The notes below the pieces were generated by a model. The model made no database searches and was not told the origin of the DNA. It worked only from the letters and a program-made list of their open reading frames with translations. A program made the translations under genes and the position numbers. Shown piece after piece: positions 24,419-33,413 of a DNA stretch of 34,484 bases. Source of the stretch: an uncultured Coriobacteriaceae bacterium (GTDB taxonomy: Bacteria; Actinomycetota; Coriobacteriia; Coriobacteriales; Eggerthellaceae); the NCBI GenBank assembly GCA_900550055.1, contig URQU01000019.1, positions 1-34,484 on the forward strand. Direction: 5' to 3'. Numbering within the stretch: the stretch's first letter is position 1; every line of letters starts with the position of its first letter.

Positions 24419-25870
24419 TTAGAATCTGAAATCGCGCCCGGTGCCGCTCAGGATATGCCCGACGTTTTCCTTGCATGCGGTCCTGATAGCATCGCTGGAA
24501 ATGTTGCCAAGTTCGCGCTCGATGAGGCGCAGGCCCTTCTCCCTGGTGGGGCCCGAGGCGTAGTCGGCCAGGTACTCCGCAAGCGTCATCAGGGCGTTCG
24601 GGTGGCAGTAGTTCGAGATCTGGCCGCTCTTGCAGAACTCCATGAACCTTTCGCCGGTGCGGCCCGCGCGGTAGCAGGCGGTGCAGAAGCTGGGGATGTG
24701 CCCGTTGTCCATGAGCCAGCCGACGACCTCCTCGAGGGTGCGCTGGTCGGAGACGTCGAACTGCTCGGTGTCGTGCGGGCGCTCTTTCTCCGCATAGCCG
24801 CCGACGCTCGTGCGGCTGCCCCCGGATATCTGGCTGATGCCGTAGCGCAGGGCCGCCTCGCGCACCTCCTGGCTCTCGCGCGTGGAGATGATCATGCCCG
24901 TGTAGGGCACGGTGATGCGGATAAGCGCGATGATCTTCTCGAACATCTCGTCGGACAGCGAGTTGTCGAAGTCGTCCGGGTCGATGCCGTCGGCGGGCTT
25001 CACGCGGGGGACGCTGATGGTATGCGGCCCCACCCCGAAGGCGGCCTCGAGGTGCTCGGCATGCATGATGAGCCCGGCGAATTCGTAGGCATAGCCGTCC
25101 AGACCGAAGAGCACGCCGAGCCCCACGTCGTCGATGCCGGCCTCCATGGCGCGGTCCATGGCCTCGGTGTGCCAGTTGTAGTCGTGCTTGGGGCCCGTGG
25201 GGTGCAGCTCGAGGTAGTTCTCCTTGTTATAGGTCTCCTGGAACAGGATGTACGTGCCGATGCCCGCGTCCTTGAGCATGCGGTACTCGTCCACCGTGGT
25301 GGCGGCTATGTTCACGTTCACGCGGCGGATGGAGCCGTTCTTATGCTTGACCGAGTAGATGGTCTCGATGCTCTCCAGGATGTACTCGATGGGGTTGTTC
25401 TTCGGGTCCTCGCCCGCCTCGATGGCCAGGCGCTTGTGGCCCATGTCCTGCAGCGCCTCGACCTCCGCGCGAATCTCGTCCTGCGTGAGCTTGCGGCGCG
25501 GGATGGTGAGGTTCTTGGCGTGGTAGGGGCAGTACAGGCACCCGTTGATGCAGTAGTTGGAAAGGTAAAGCGGGGCGAACAGCACGATGCGGTTGCCGTA
25601 GTAGGCCAGCTTGACCTCCCTGGCCAGACGGCGTATCTCAGCGTTGACCCACGGGTCGTCGCAGGCCAGAAGCACGCTCGCCTCGCGATGGGTGATCATC
25701 GCACCGTGCTCGGAGGCCGGGCTCAGATGCGGGCCGCACTTCTTCAGGATCTCCCGGCACAGCTCGACGTCGTCCTTGTGCGCCTGGGCGTACTCGAGCG
25801 TGTCGAGAATCTCCTGGTGGTTTATGAACTCGTCGGCGCACGACGATTTCGGGTCGTATGCGAAGCTCAC
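24419..25870 (-). CDS. hydG: [FeFe]-hydrogenase maturase HydG (tyrosine lyase)
   Basis: A 483-aa radical-SAM enzyme that cleaves tyrosine to supply the CO and CN ligands of the H-cluster. The radical-SAM motif CX3CX2C is Cys107-Cys111-Cys114 in CINGCLYCPYH. The C-terminal auxiliary-cluster motif CX2CX22C is intact (CTAC, then 22 residues, then Cys after ISNY). The start is GTG at 25868-25870, with GGAGG upstream; this GTG overlaps the hydE stop as GTGA. The length equals well-studied HydG proteins, whereas the longer open frame extends into hydE. Confidence 0.96.
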   Translation of the reverse strand: MSFAYDPKSSCADEFINHQEILDTLEYAQAHKDDVELCREILKKCGPHLSPASEHGAMITHREASVLLACDDPWVNAEIRRLAREVKLAYYGNRIVLFAPLYLSNYCINGCLYCPYHAKNLTIPRRKLTQDEIRAEVEALQDMGHKRLAIEAGEDPKNNPIEYILESIETIYSVKHKNGSIRRVNVNIAATTVDEYRMLKDAGIGTYILFQETYNKENYLELHPTGPKHDYNWHTEAMDRAMEAGIDDVGLGVLFGLDGYAYEFAGLIMHAEHLEAAFGVGPHTISVPRVKPADGIDPDDFDNSLSDEMFEKIIALIRITVPYTGMIISTRESQEVREAALRYGISQISGGSRTSVGGYAEKERPHDTEQFDVSDQRTLEEVVGWLMDNGHIPSFCTACYRAGRTGERFMEFCKSGQISNYCHPNALMTLAEYLADYASGPTREKGLRLIERELGNISSDAIRTACKENVGHILSGTGRDFRF

Positions 25871-26919
25871 GGTATCCTCCTCTCGTCGACCGGGTCTCCC
25901 CTGTCGACAACGATCTCGTAGCCGATGGACCGCATCCGCGCGGCCAGGCAGCCGCGGCATTCCGCCGCCTCTTCGCCGGTGCAGATCTTCCCGTCGTAAA
26001 GCTCGTAATCCTTGCGGACGTCCGCCGGCGACAGGTTCGGCATGACCACGTTGGCCCCTGACATGATCCCCTTCTCGCGACCCTGGGGGTGGATGCTTCC
26101 CAAGGCGGTGGTCGCGGGCAGGAGGATGCCGGGGCCGATCAGCCTGATGATGGAGAGCAGGTAGCACGTCAGCTCGAGGCTGCCGCTCTCTTGCGATGCG
26201 AAGGGCGTGGCGTGGTGCGCAACGAAGGGCCCTATCCCGCACATCTGCGGGCCAAACTCCTCGACGAGCTTCAAGTCCATCGCGAGGTCGCGCGGCTGCT
26301 GGTAGGGGGAGCCCACCATGAAGCCGATACCGACGGCGTACCCGATGTCCCTGATGTCCTCAAGGCAGCGCATGCGGCGCTCGAAGGACATCTCGGGGGG
26401 ATGCAGGCGTCGGTAGTGCAGCGGGTTGGCGGTCTCGTGGCGCAGCAGGTAGCGCTCGGCGCCCGCGTCATGCAGGGCCTGGTAGCTCGCGCGGCTGCGC
26501 TCCCCCATCGACAGCGTCACGGCACAGTCGGGGTGGGCGGAGCGGACGCGCGCGACTATATCGCAGAGGCGCTCGTCGGAAAACCAGGGGTCCTCGCCGC
26601 CCTGCAGAACGAAGGTGCGAAAGCCGAGCCCGTAACCTTCCTCCGCACATGCGAGGATGCGTTCCGGAGATAGCCGGTAGCGCGCGACCTGCCTGTTCGA
26701 CCTGCGGATGCCGCAGTAGTAGCAGTCGTTCACGCAGTAGCTCGACACTTCGATGAGCCCGCGGGCGAACACCTTCGTCCCCCATACTCGCTTCCGCTCG
26801 GCCACCGCCCTGCGAGCCAGCTCTTCGGCCAGCTCGGGGGTGCGGCCGGCGACGAGGCGCTCGTACTCGTCGACCGAGAGCGAGCGCCTTTCGCACAGTT
26901 TATCAACCAGAGAGAGCAC
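25867..26919 (-). CDS. hydE: [FeFe]-hydrogenase maturase HydE
   Basis: A 350-aa radical-SAM enzyme that works with HydG and HydF in building the bridging azadithiolate and diiron unit. CX3CX2C is Cys62-Cys66-Cys69 in CVNDCYYCG. A second motif CX7CX2C near the C-terminus (CTGEEAAECRGC) matches the optional second cluster seen in some HydE. Typical blocks such as LQGGEDPWF and RHETANPLHYRRLHP are present. The start is GTG directly abutting the hydA stop codon, with GGGA-rich sequence upstream inside hydA; translation is probably coupled. It ends in the GTGA overlap with hydG. Confidence 0.95.
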   Translation of the reverse strand: MLSLVDKLCERRSLSVDEYERLVAGRTPELAEELARRAVAERKRVWGTKVFARGLIEVSSYCVNDCYYCGIRRSNRQVARYRLSPERILACAEEGYGLGFRTFVLQGGEDPWFSDERLCDIVARVRSAHPDCAVTLSMGERSRASYQALHDAGAERYLLRHETANPLHYRRLHPPEMSFERRMRCLEDIRDIGYAVGIGFMVGSPYQQPRDLAMDLKLVEEFGPQMCGIGPFVAHHATPFASQESGSLELTCYLLSIIRLIGPGILLPATTALGSIHPQGREKGIMSGANVVMPNLSPADVRKDYELYDGKICTGEEAAECRGCLAARMRSIGYEIVVDRGDPVDERRIP

Positions 26920-28638
26920 CTAGATGTCCCATTCCCGTTGGTCGGTGTGAAGCCACTCCTCCGCACGCTCGGACAGCGGCTTTCCGAGCGTCTCGACGTA
27001 AAGCGCCTGGATGTCCAGGTTCTCGTGGGAGAAGCGCAGCTCGTCGGCGCCGTCGAGGCGGTTGAGCACCTCGGCGCGCTCGCAGCCGAGCTCCCGGTTG
27101 AAGGCGATGGGCTGCCCGCCGCCGGCCACGCAGCCGCCCGGGCAGGCCATGACCTCGACGAAGTCGTACTCGGCCTCGCCGGCCTTCAAGGCTTCGAGGA
27201 GCCTGGAGGCGTTCTCCAGGCCGCTCGCCACCGCGATGCGCAGGTTCATGCCCGCCACATCGAGCTCCTTATCGGTCCAGGGGCGCTCGGGCGTCGCATC
27301 GGAGGTGTCGCACGCCTCGAAAGGCGGGTTCTCCCCCGTGAGCAGGTACGTCGCCGTGCGCAGCGCGGCCTCCATGACGCCGCCCGTGCGCCCGAACAGG
27401 GTCGCGGCGCCGGTCGAGGTGCCCAGAGGGTCGTCGAAGGGCTCTTCGGGCAGGGTTGCGCAATCGATGGAGAGCATGTTCAGAAGGCGGTCGAACTCGC
27501 GGGTGGTGAGCACCGCGTCGACGTCGCGGCCGCCTTCGGTCGCCAGCTGGGGCACGTCGCACTCGTACTTCTTCGCCAGGCAGGGCATGATGGACAGGCA
27601 GAAGACGCGCTTGCCCTGCTCGGCCGCCTGCTTGCCAATGGTGTTCTTCACCACGGCGCCCATCATCTGGTGAGGCGACTTGCTCGAGGAGAGCTGGCCG
27701 ACGAACTCGGGGTAGTGCAGCTTGGCGAAGCGGACCCAGCCCGGGCAGCAGCTGGTGAACATCGGGCGCGGCTTGCCCTCCTTGATCCATTCGATGAACT
27801 CGCTGCCCTCCTCCATGATGGTCAGGTCGGCGGCGAAGTCGGTGTCGAAGACGCGGTCGAAGCCCACGGCGCGCAGGGCCGCGGCCAGGCGGCCGGGCGT
27901 GGCCTCGTCGCGCGGCACGCCGACCCCTTCGCCCCATGCGGTGCGGATGGCCGGCGCGACCTGCACGACGGTCAGGATGTTCGGGTCGGCCAGGGCGGCC
28001 AGGACCTTGTCGACGTCGTCGCGCTCGGTGAGGGCCCCGGTCGGGCAGTGGGTGATGCACTGACCGCACAGGGCGCACTTCGCGGCGTCGATGGACAGGC
28101 CTTCCTTCACGCCCACGGAGCGCTGGCCCGCGGAGCCGGAGAAGTCCCACACCGAGCAGTGCTGGACCTTGGAGCACTCGGCCACGCAGCGCAGGCAGCT
28201 GATGCACTTGCTCGCGTCGCGCTGCAGGGGGAAACTTCCGTCCCACGCCTCACGGCGATAGTCGGGCTCGCGCTCGAGCTCGCCGACGTTCAGGCGGAAG
28301 GCCAGGGACTGCAGCGCGCAGGTGCCGGAGCGCTTGCATGTCGTGCATTCGCCGCGGTGCTTCGAGAGGATGGTCTTCACGCTGAATCGGCGGGCTTCGA
28401 CGATCTTCGGGCTCTTGGTCCTGACCGACATGCCGTCGAAGACGGGGGCGTTGCAGGCCGCGGCGAGGCCGTCCTGCCCCTCGACTTCGACCACGCACAC
28501 GCGGCACGAGCCGATCTCGTTGATGTCCTTCATCCAGCACAACGTCGGGATGTCGGCGCCCGCCCTGCGGGCGGCCGAGAGGATGGTCTCTCCCTCGTGC
28601 GCTTCGACGCGCACGCCGTCGATGGTCACGTTAAGCAT
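26920..28638 (-). CDS. hydA: [FeFe]-hydrogenase catalytic subunit HydA
   Basis: A 572-aa group A [FeFe]-hydrogenase interconverting H+ and H2 in the cytoplasm. N-terminal 2Fe-2S domain: Cys34, 45, 48, 62. His-ligated 4Fe-4S: His94, Cys98, 101, 107. Two 4Fe-4S sites: Cys145/148/151/155 and Cys188/191/194/198. H-cluster motifs: L1 TSCCPGW at 295-301 (proton-transfer Cys and ligand Cys both present), L2 MPCLAKKYE at 351-359, L3 MACPGGC at 497-503. L2 has Leu where Thr is common. The start ATG overlaps the upstream flavoprotein stop by eight bases. There is no C-terminal 2Fe-2S extension. The full N-terminal relay suggests electron exchange with the flavoprotein encoded before it. Confidence 0.97.
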   Translation of the reverse strand: MLNVTIDGVRVEAHEGETILSAARRAGADIPTLCWMKDINEIGSCRVCVVEVEGQDGLAAACNAPVFDGMSVRTKSPKIVEARRFSVKTILSKHRGECTTCKRSGTCALQSLAFRLNVGELEREPDYRREAWDGSFPLQRDASKCISCLRCVAECSKVQHCSVWDFSGSAGQRSVGVKEGLSIDAAKCALCGQCITHCPTGALTERDDVDKVLAALADPNILTVVQVAPAIRTAWGEGVGVPRDEATPGRLAAALRAVGFDRVFDTDFAADLTIMEEGSEFIEWIKEGKPRPMFTSCCPGWVRFAKLHYPEFVGQLSSSKSPHQMMGAVVKNTIGKQAAEQGKRVFCLSIMPCLAKKYECDVPQLATEGGRDVDAVLTTREFDRLLNMLSIDCATLPEEPFDDPLGTSTGAATLFGRTGGVMEAALRTATYLLTGENPPFEACDTSDATPERPWTDKELDVAGMNLRIAVASGLENASRLLEALKAGEAEYDFVEVMACPGGCVAGGGQPIAFNRELGCERAEVLNRLDGADELRFSHENLDIQALYVETLGKPLSERAEEWLHTDQREWDI

Positions 28639-30469
28639 ACTGGGCTCTACCTCCTTCGAGAACGCCGCAGCCGTAGTGGTCGCAGCGCAGGCAGCGTCCG
28701 CATTCCTGGACGGCCTCTTGGCGGCTCATGGGGTTTTCCACGCACTCGAAGTCGCCCTTGCGCTCGCGCGCCGGGCGCTCGGCGATCTCCACGCGGCCGC
28801 ACGCTTCGCGGCGGTTGGCATGAGGGCTCGGGGCGCTTACGCCGCAGTCGAGGGCATGATCGAATCCGAGGTGATCGTCGATGTTTCGAGCGGCCACCTT
28901 GCCGGCGGCGATGGCGCGGATGACGGTGGCGGGGCCGGTTTGGCAGTCGCCTCCGACGAACACGCCGTCAAGTCCTTCGGCTCGCAAGCTCTCGTCGGCC
29001 ACGAAGCGGCCCCACTCGGCGGCCATGCCGAACTCCTCGAAGGGCGCAGTCACGACGTTCTGGCCGACGGCCAGCAGCACGACATCGGCCTCGATGCGCC
29101 TGCGGGGCTTGTCCGCGTCGACGGGGGCGGGTCGCCCGCGCTTGACGGTGGAGATCATCTGCGGCTGGGTGATAACGGCGCAGGTCCTGCCGGCGTCGTC
29201 GGCCTCGATGGATACCGGGGCTTCAAGGGTGATCATCTCGACGCCCTCGGCGATGGCGCTTTCGACCTCTTCGGGAAGCGCGGTCATGTCCGCCAAGCGG
29301 CGACGGTAGACGCAGGAGACCTCGGCGGCCCCGGCGCGCACGGCGGTGCGGCAGCAGTCCATGGCCACGTTACCGCCTCCGATGACGGCGACTTTCTTCC
29401 CCGTGAAGTCGGGATATTCGCCGTCGCCGATCCTGCCGAGCATGTCGACGGCCGACATGACCCCTTCGGAATCGGCGCCTTCGAGGGCGAGCTTCTTGCC
29501 CGCTTGGGCCCCGATGGCGACGTATGCGGCGTCGAACTCCTCGGAGATGCCCTTCATCTTCTCGGCGTCGACCTTCGTCTCGAGCTTAACGTCGATATTG
29601 CCCACGGACAGCACGGCTCGCAGGTCCTCGTCAAGGCGCTGCCGGGGGAAGCGGTACGCAGGGATGCCGTATCGGGTCATGCCGCCAAGCTCCTTGCGGG
29701 CTTCGAAGACCGTGACGCCATGCCCCATGAGGGCGAGGAAGTACGCGCACGTCATGCCGGAGGGACCGCCGCCGACGACCGCAACGCGGCGCCCGGTGTC
29801 GGGATGGCGCCTCGGCACTTCCACCTTGTCGGCGGCGACGCTGTCCACGGCGAACTTCTTGATGCCGCGGATGTTGACGGGCGCGTCGAGCAGCATGCGA
29901 CGGCAGCGCGTCTCGCAGGGACGCTCGCACACCATGGCGCACATGGTCGGGAACGGATTGTCCTTGCGGATGAGGCGGATGGCCTCATCGCAGCGCCCTT
30001 CTTCGACCAGGGCGATATAGCCCGGGATGTCCACATGCGCGGGGCACATGGCCTCGCAGGGGACCTTCTGACCTACCTCCTGAGAGCATGTTCCCGTCTC
30101 CAGGTGAGCCTGAAATTCGTCGGCGAACATGTCCATGGCCGACAGAACGTCCTCGGCCGCCTGGTAGCCTATGGCGCAATCGGCGCTGTCACGCACGACC
30201 TCGGCAGTGGTGCGCAGCGCGTCGATGGCGCTCGGGGAGGCGGACCCATCCTGGATGGCCCACAGCATCCCGGCGATCTCAGACAGGCCGTAGCGGCAGG
30301 GCACGCACTTGCCGCACGTCTGGGCCGCGCTGACCTCGACGTCTGCTAGAACCGCCGCGACGGGGCACGTACCCGGAGGGGTGGTCTCCACCCTGCGTTT
30401 CGTCCTCTTGACGAACTCGCCTATGGAGGCGTCGTACCTCGACGAGGGGCGAATCGATAGCTTCGTCAT
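28631..30469 (-). CDS. GltD-like flavoprotein fused to a NuoF-type Fe-S domain
   Basis: A 612-aa NAD(P)-linked oxidoreductase. Residues ~45-120 match the C-terminal 4Fe-4S domain of NuoF/HydB (Cys52-x2-Cys55-x2-Cys58 in CGKCVPCRYG, fourth Cys98 in DCAIG) but without the FMN/NADH-binding part. Residues ~125-200 are the Fer4_20 domain with two Cys groups (C138, C142; C177, C181, C185, C189). Then comes a GltD/NfnB-type domain with GGGPSG at 233-238 (FAD) and GGGNVAMD at 364-371 (NAD(P)H), and a final Cys group at 590-601. It is likely the pyridine-nucleotide gate of the hydrogenase. GAGGAG precedes its ATG, and it shares ATGCTTAA with hydA. It is a paralogue of the gene at 33406. Confidence 0.88.
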   Translation of the reverse strand: MTKLSIRPSSRYDASIGEFVKRTKRRVETTPPGTCPVAAVLADVEVSAAQTCGKCVPCRYGLSEIAGMLWAIQDGSASPSAIDALRTTAEVVRDSADCAIGYQAAEDVLSAMDMFADEFQAHLETGTCSQEVGQKVPCEAMCPAHVDIPGYIALVEEGRCDEAIRLIRKDNPFPTMCAMVCERPCETRCRRMLLDAPVNIRGIKKFAVDSVAADKVEVPRRHPDTGRRVAVVGGGPSGMTCAYFLALMGHGVTVFEARKELGGMTRYGIPAYRFPRQRLDEDLRAVLSVGNIDVKLETKVDAEKMKGISEEFDAAYVAIGAQAGKKLALEGADSEGVMSAVDMLGRIGDGEYPDFTGKKVAVIGGGNVAMDCCRTAVRAGAAEVSCVYRRRLADMTALPEEVESAIAEGVEMITLEAPVSIEADDAGRTCAVITQPQMISTVKRGRPAPVDADKPRRRIEADVVLLAVGQNVVTAPFEEFGMAAEWGRFVADESLRAEGLDGVFVGGDCQTGPATVIRAIAAGKVAARNIDDHLGFDHALDCGVSAPSPHANRREACGRVEIAERPARERKGDFECVENPMSRQEAVQECGRCLRCDHYGCGVLEGGRAQYA

Positions 30470-30485
30470 CTCAGCTCCTCGCTTT

Positions 30486-30689
30486 CTATCCGAAGCGGTA
30501 TCCCACGCCCATCATGGGCTGGGGGTTGACTCGCTTCTTGACGATTGTTCCCTCGCATGCTACACGACACGTGCCGCATTCGAGACACTCAGCATAGTCG
30601 AAAGACTTGTTGCCGTCGGCGTCGATCTTGTAAAGGGCGGCCGGGCACACGCAAACGAGCTTGAGGGATTTGCCGGCAACCCCGCTCAA
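30486..30689 (-). CDS. short FixX-like ferredoxin
   Basis: A 67-aa protein matching the C-terminal two-thirds of FixX/ETF-QO-type ferredoxins: CVCPAALYKIDADG, FDYAECLECGTCRVAC and the ending MMGVGYRFG. The four cysteines of one 4Fe-4S site (CLECGTC plus the Cys of CP) are present. FixX proteins are usually ~95 aa; about 30 N-terminal residues are missing here. The start would be TTG with only a GAGGGA just upstream, 12 bp after the fdhA stop, so translation may be weak or depend on fdhA. It could carry electrons between the formate and hydrogen modules, or be a relic. No FixA, FixB or FixC gene is in the window. Confidence 0.65.
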   Translation of the reverse strand: MSGVAGKSLKLVCVCPAALYKIDADGNKSFDYAECLECGTCRVACEGTIVKKRVNPQPMMGVGYRFG

Positions 30690-30701
30690 TCCCTCTATCC
30701 C

Positions 30702-33413
30702 TTACGCCTTCTCAACACGCACGGCGCACACCTTGTACTCCGGCGTTGCCGAGATGTTGTCGAGCGCCGCGTTGGTCAGCCAGTTGGCGTTGCCGTCCTG
30801 GAAGTGGAACGGCATCCACACCTCGCCGGGGTTGGTCTTTCCCGACACGCGAGCCTGGCTCTCGATGACGCCGCGGCGGCTGCTCACGCGCACGCGGTCG
30901 CCGTCGGCGATGCCCGCGGCGGCGGCGTCCGCGTCGTTGATCTCGATGAACGACGTGCCGTCGATCTGGTTGAGCCCCTCGGTGCGGCCCGTCATGGCCT
31001 GCGCGTTGTACTGCGCAAGCACGCGGCCCGTCATCATGACGAGCGGGAACTCCTCATCGGGCTGCTCGACCGACGGACGGTACTGCGCCAGCGAGTATCC
31101 GCCCAAACCGCGCGAGAACTTCCCCTCGTGCATGATGCGCGTGCCCGGATGGTCCGGACCCGTGCACGGCCACTGCAGGCCCTGCCCCGCCACGGCGGCG
31201 GAGTCCAGGCGCGCATGGCTGATGCCCGCGTACGACGGCGTCAGGCTTGCCACCTCGTCCATGAGCTGCGCGCCCGTGAGCGTCGGCTGGTCATACCCCA
31301 TGCGGCGCATGATGTCGGCGAACACCTCGGTGTCCAGGCGCGCGCCCGCCGGACCGTCCACCGCCTTGCGCACGCGCTGCACGCGGCGCTCGGTGTTGGT
31401 GAACGTGCCTTCCTTCTCCGCATAGCTGCGACCGGGCAGGATGACGTCGGCGTACTTCGCCGTCTCCGTCATGAACAGCTCCTCGCACACGAAGAAGTCC
31501 AGCGACTCCAGCGCGCGGATGACGTGGCCCGTGTCCGGGTCGGTGCGCACCGGGTCCTCGCCGAACAGGAACAGGCCGCGGATGCGCCCGTCGATCATGG
31601 CGGGGAAGCACTCGGTGGCCTTCAGGCCCGCCGTCTGGTTCAGCTTGACGCCCCATGCGGCCTCGAACTTCGCGCGCATCTCGGGGTTGGCCACCTTCTG
31701 ATAGCCCGTGAAGTCCGCCGGGCCCGCGCCCATGTCGCATGCGCCCTGCACGTTGTTCTGGCCGCGCAGCGGATTGATGCCGCAGCCGGGACGGCCCAGC
31801 TTGCCAGCGGAAAGCGCCAGGTTCGACAGCGCCATAACGCCCTCGGTGCCCGTGGAGTGCTCCACCACGCCCAGGCAGTAGACGATGGGGGCGCGCTCGG
31901 CCGTTGCGTACATCTCGGCGGCCGCCTCCAGGTCGCGCGCATCGATGCCGCAGATCTCGGCCACGCGCTCGGGGGTGTAGTCGGCCACCATAGCGGCAAG
32001 CTCATCGAAGCCCTCGGTACGACCTTCCACGAACTCGCGGTCCACCAAGCCCTTCTGTATCAGCACGTTCACCATGCCGTTTGCGAACGCCACGTTCGTG
32101 CCGGGGCGCAGCTTCAGGTGGATATCGGCCTTCTTCGCCAGCCCGATCTCGCGCGGGTCCACCACGATCAGCTTCGCGCCGCGCTCGACCGCCTGTCGCA
32201 GGCGCATGCCCATGACCGGGTGCGCCTCTTCCGGATTGCTGCCCACCAGCAGGATGACCTGCGAATCCTCGCACACATCCTTGATGGAGTTCGTCATTGC
32301 GCCCGAACCAAGTGTAGTTGCCAGACCGGCAACGGTGGGGGCGTGTCAAACACGTGCGCAGTTATCGACATTGGGGCTGTCGAATGCGCACCTCGCCATC
32401 TTCTGGAAGAGATAGATATCCTCGTTGGTGGAGCGCGAGCACGCGAAGGCCGCGATGCTCTCGCCGCCGTGCTCCTCCTTGAGCTCGGAGAACCTACGCG
32501 CCACCAGGTCGAGCGCCGTATCCCAATCGGCGGGCTCGAACTCGCCGGTCTCGGGGTTTTTCACCAGCGGGGTGGTGATGCGGTCGGGGGAGTTCACGAA
32601 GTCGAAGCTGCCGGAACGGCCCTTCACGCACAGCAGGCCGTCGTTGGACGGGCCTTCGGCGGCCTGCACGTCCACGATCTGGTCGCCCTTCACCACCAGG
32701 TCGAGCTGACAGCCAACGCCGCAGTGCGGGCAGGTGGTGCGAACGGCATGGGTGTCCCATTCGCGGTACAGCCCGCGGCGCTTCTCCACCAGGGCGCCCG
32801 TCGGGCACGCCTGCGCGCAGTTGCCGCAGCTCTCGCAGATGGTGGCGTCCCAGTTCGGCCCGAACGGCGCGCGGATGGTGGTGCGCACGCCGCGCTTGCC
32901 CGTTTGCAGCACGTGGTTGCCGGCCGCGTTGTTGCACGCGCCCACGCAGCGCTGGCAGGCGATGCACAGGTTGGGGTCGAAGCGCAAAAACGGGTTGGAA
33001 TCCAGCACCGGCTTGCGCGTTTGCGCAACGGGGAAGGTGGGGTGCGAGACGCCCACCTCGCGCGCCACGGCCTGCAGCTCGCAGGCGCCGTTCTTCACGC
33101 AGCTGAAGCAGTAGTCGGTCGAATCAAGGCCGTGGTTGGAGATCAGCAGGTCAACGGCCATGCGGCGATACTTCAGCACGCGCTCGGTGGCCGTTTGCAC
33201 CCGCATGCCGTCAACCACGCGCGTGGTGCACGCGGGCACAGGGGCGTCCTGCCCCTCGACGTCGACCACGCACACGCGGCACGACCCGATGGTGCTGCGC
33301 TCGGCCAGGTAGCACAGCGTGGGGATGTGGATGCCGGCCTCGCGGGCGGCTTCCAAAACGGTCTGGCCCTCGCGCGCCTCGAGCGCGCGGCCGTCGATGG
33401 TGATGTTAAGCAT
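30702..33413 (-). CDS. fdhA: selenocysteine-containing formate dehydrogenase, catalytic subunit
   Basis: A 903-aa Mo/W-bisPGD formate dehydrogenase (formate to CO2), read through an in-frame UGA at 32346-32348 as selenocysteine 356. The context CARV-U-HAPTVAGL matches known Sec formate dehydrogenases. N-terminal 2Fe-2S: Cys34, 45, 48, 62. Next cluster: His94, Cys102, 105, 111. Two 4Fe-4S sites: Cys150-160 and Cys193-203. Cluster near the cofactor: Cys228, 231, 235, 262. The molybdopterin domains follow and end at 30702. Length and N-terminal iron-sulfur content equal the NAD(P)- or ferredoxin-linked acetogen enzymes rather than the short FdhF. The ATG overlaps the upstream flavoprotein stop by eight bases. 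Treating the two halves as separate genes would be wrong. Confidence 0.95.
32317..32348 (-). promoter_or_regulatory. UGA selenocysteine codon and bacterial SECIS hairpin
   Basis: The UGA is at 32348-32346. Twelve bases downstream on the minus strand, GTTGCC (32333-32328) and GGCAAC (32322-32317) form a 6-bp stem with the loop GGTCT. This is nearly identical to the apical stem-loop of the E. coli fdhF SECIS (GGUCU loop), and it is at the same distance. SelB binding is expected here. Confidence 0.9.

Noticed and set aside
32346..32348. Formate dehydrogenase as a pseudogene or two separate genes split by a stop codon
   Set aside because: The stop is UGA in the conserved selenocysteine position, the frame is unchanged on both sides, and a SECIS-type hairpin follows at the right distance.
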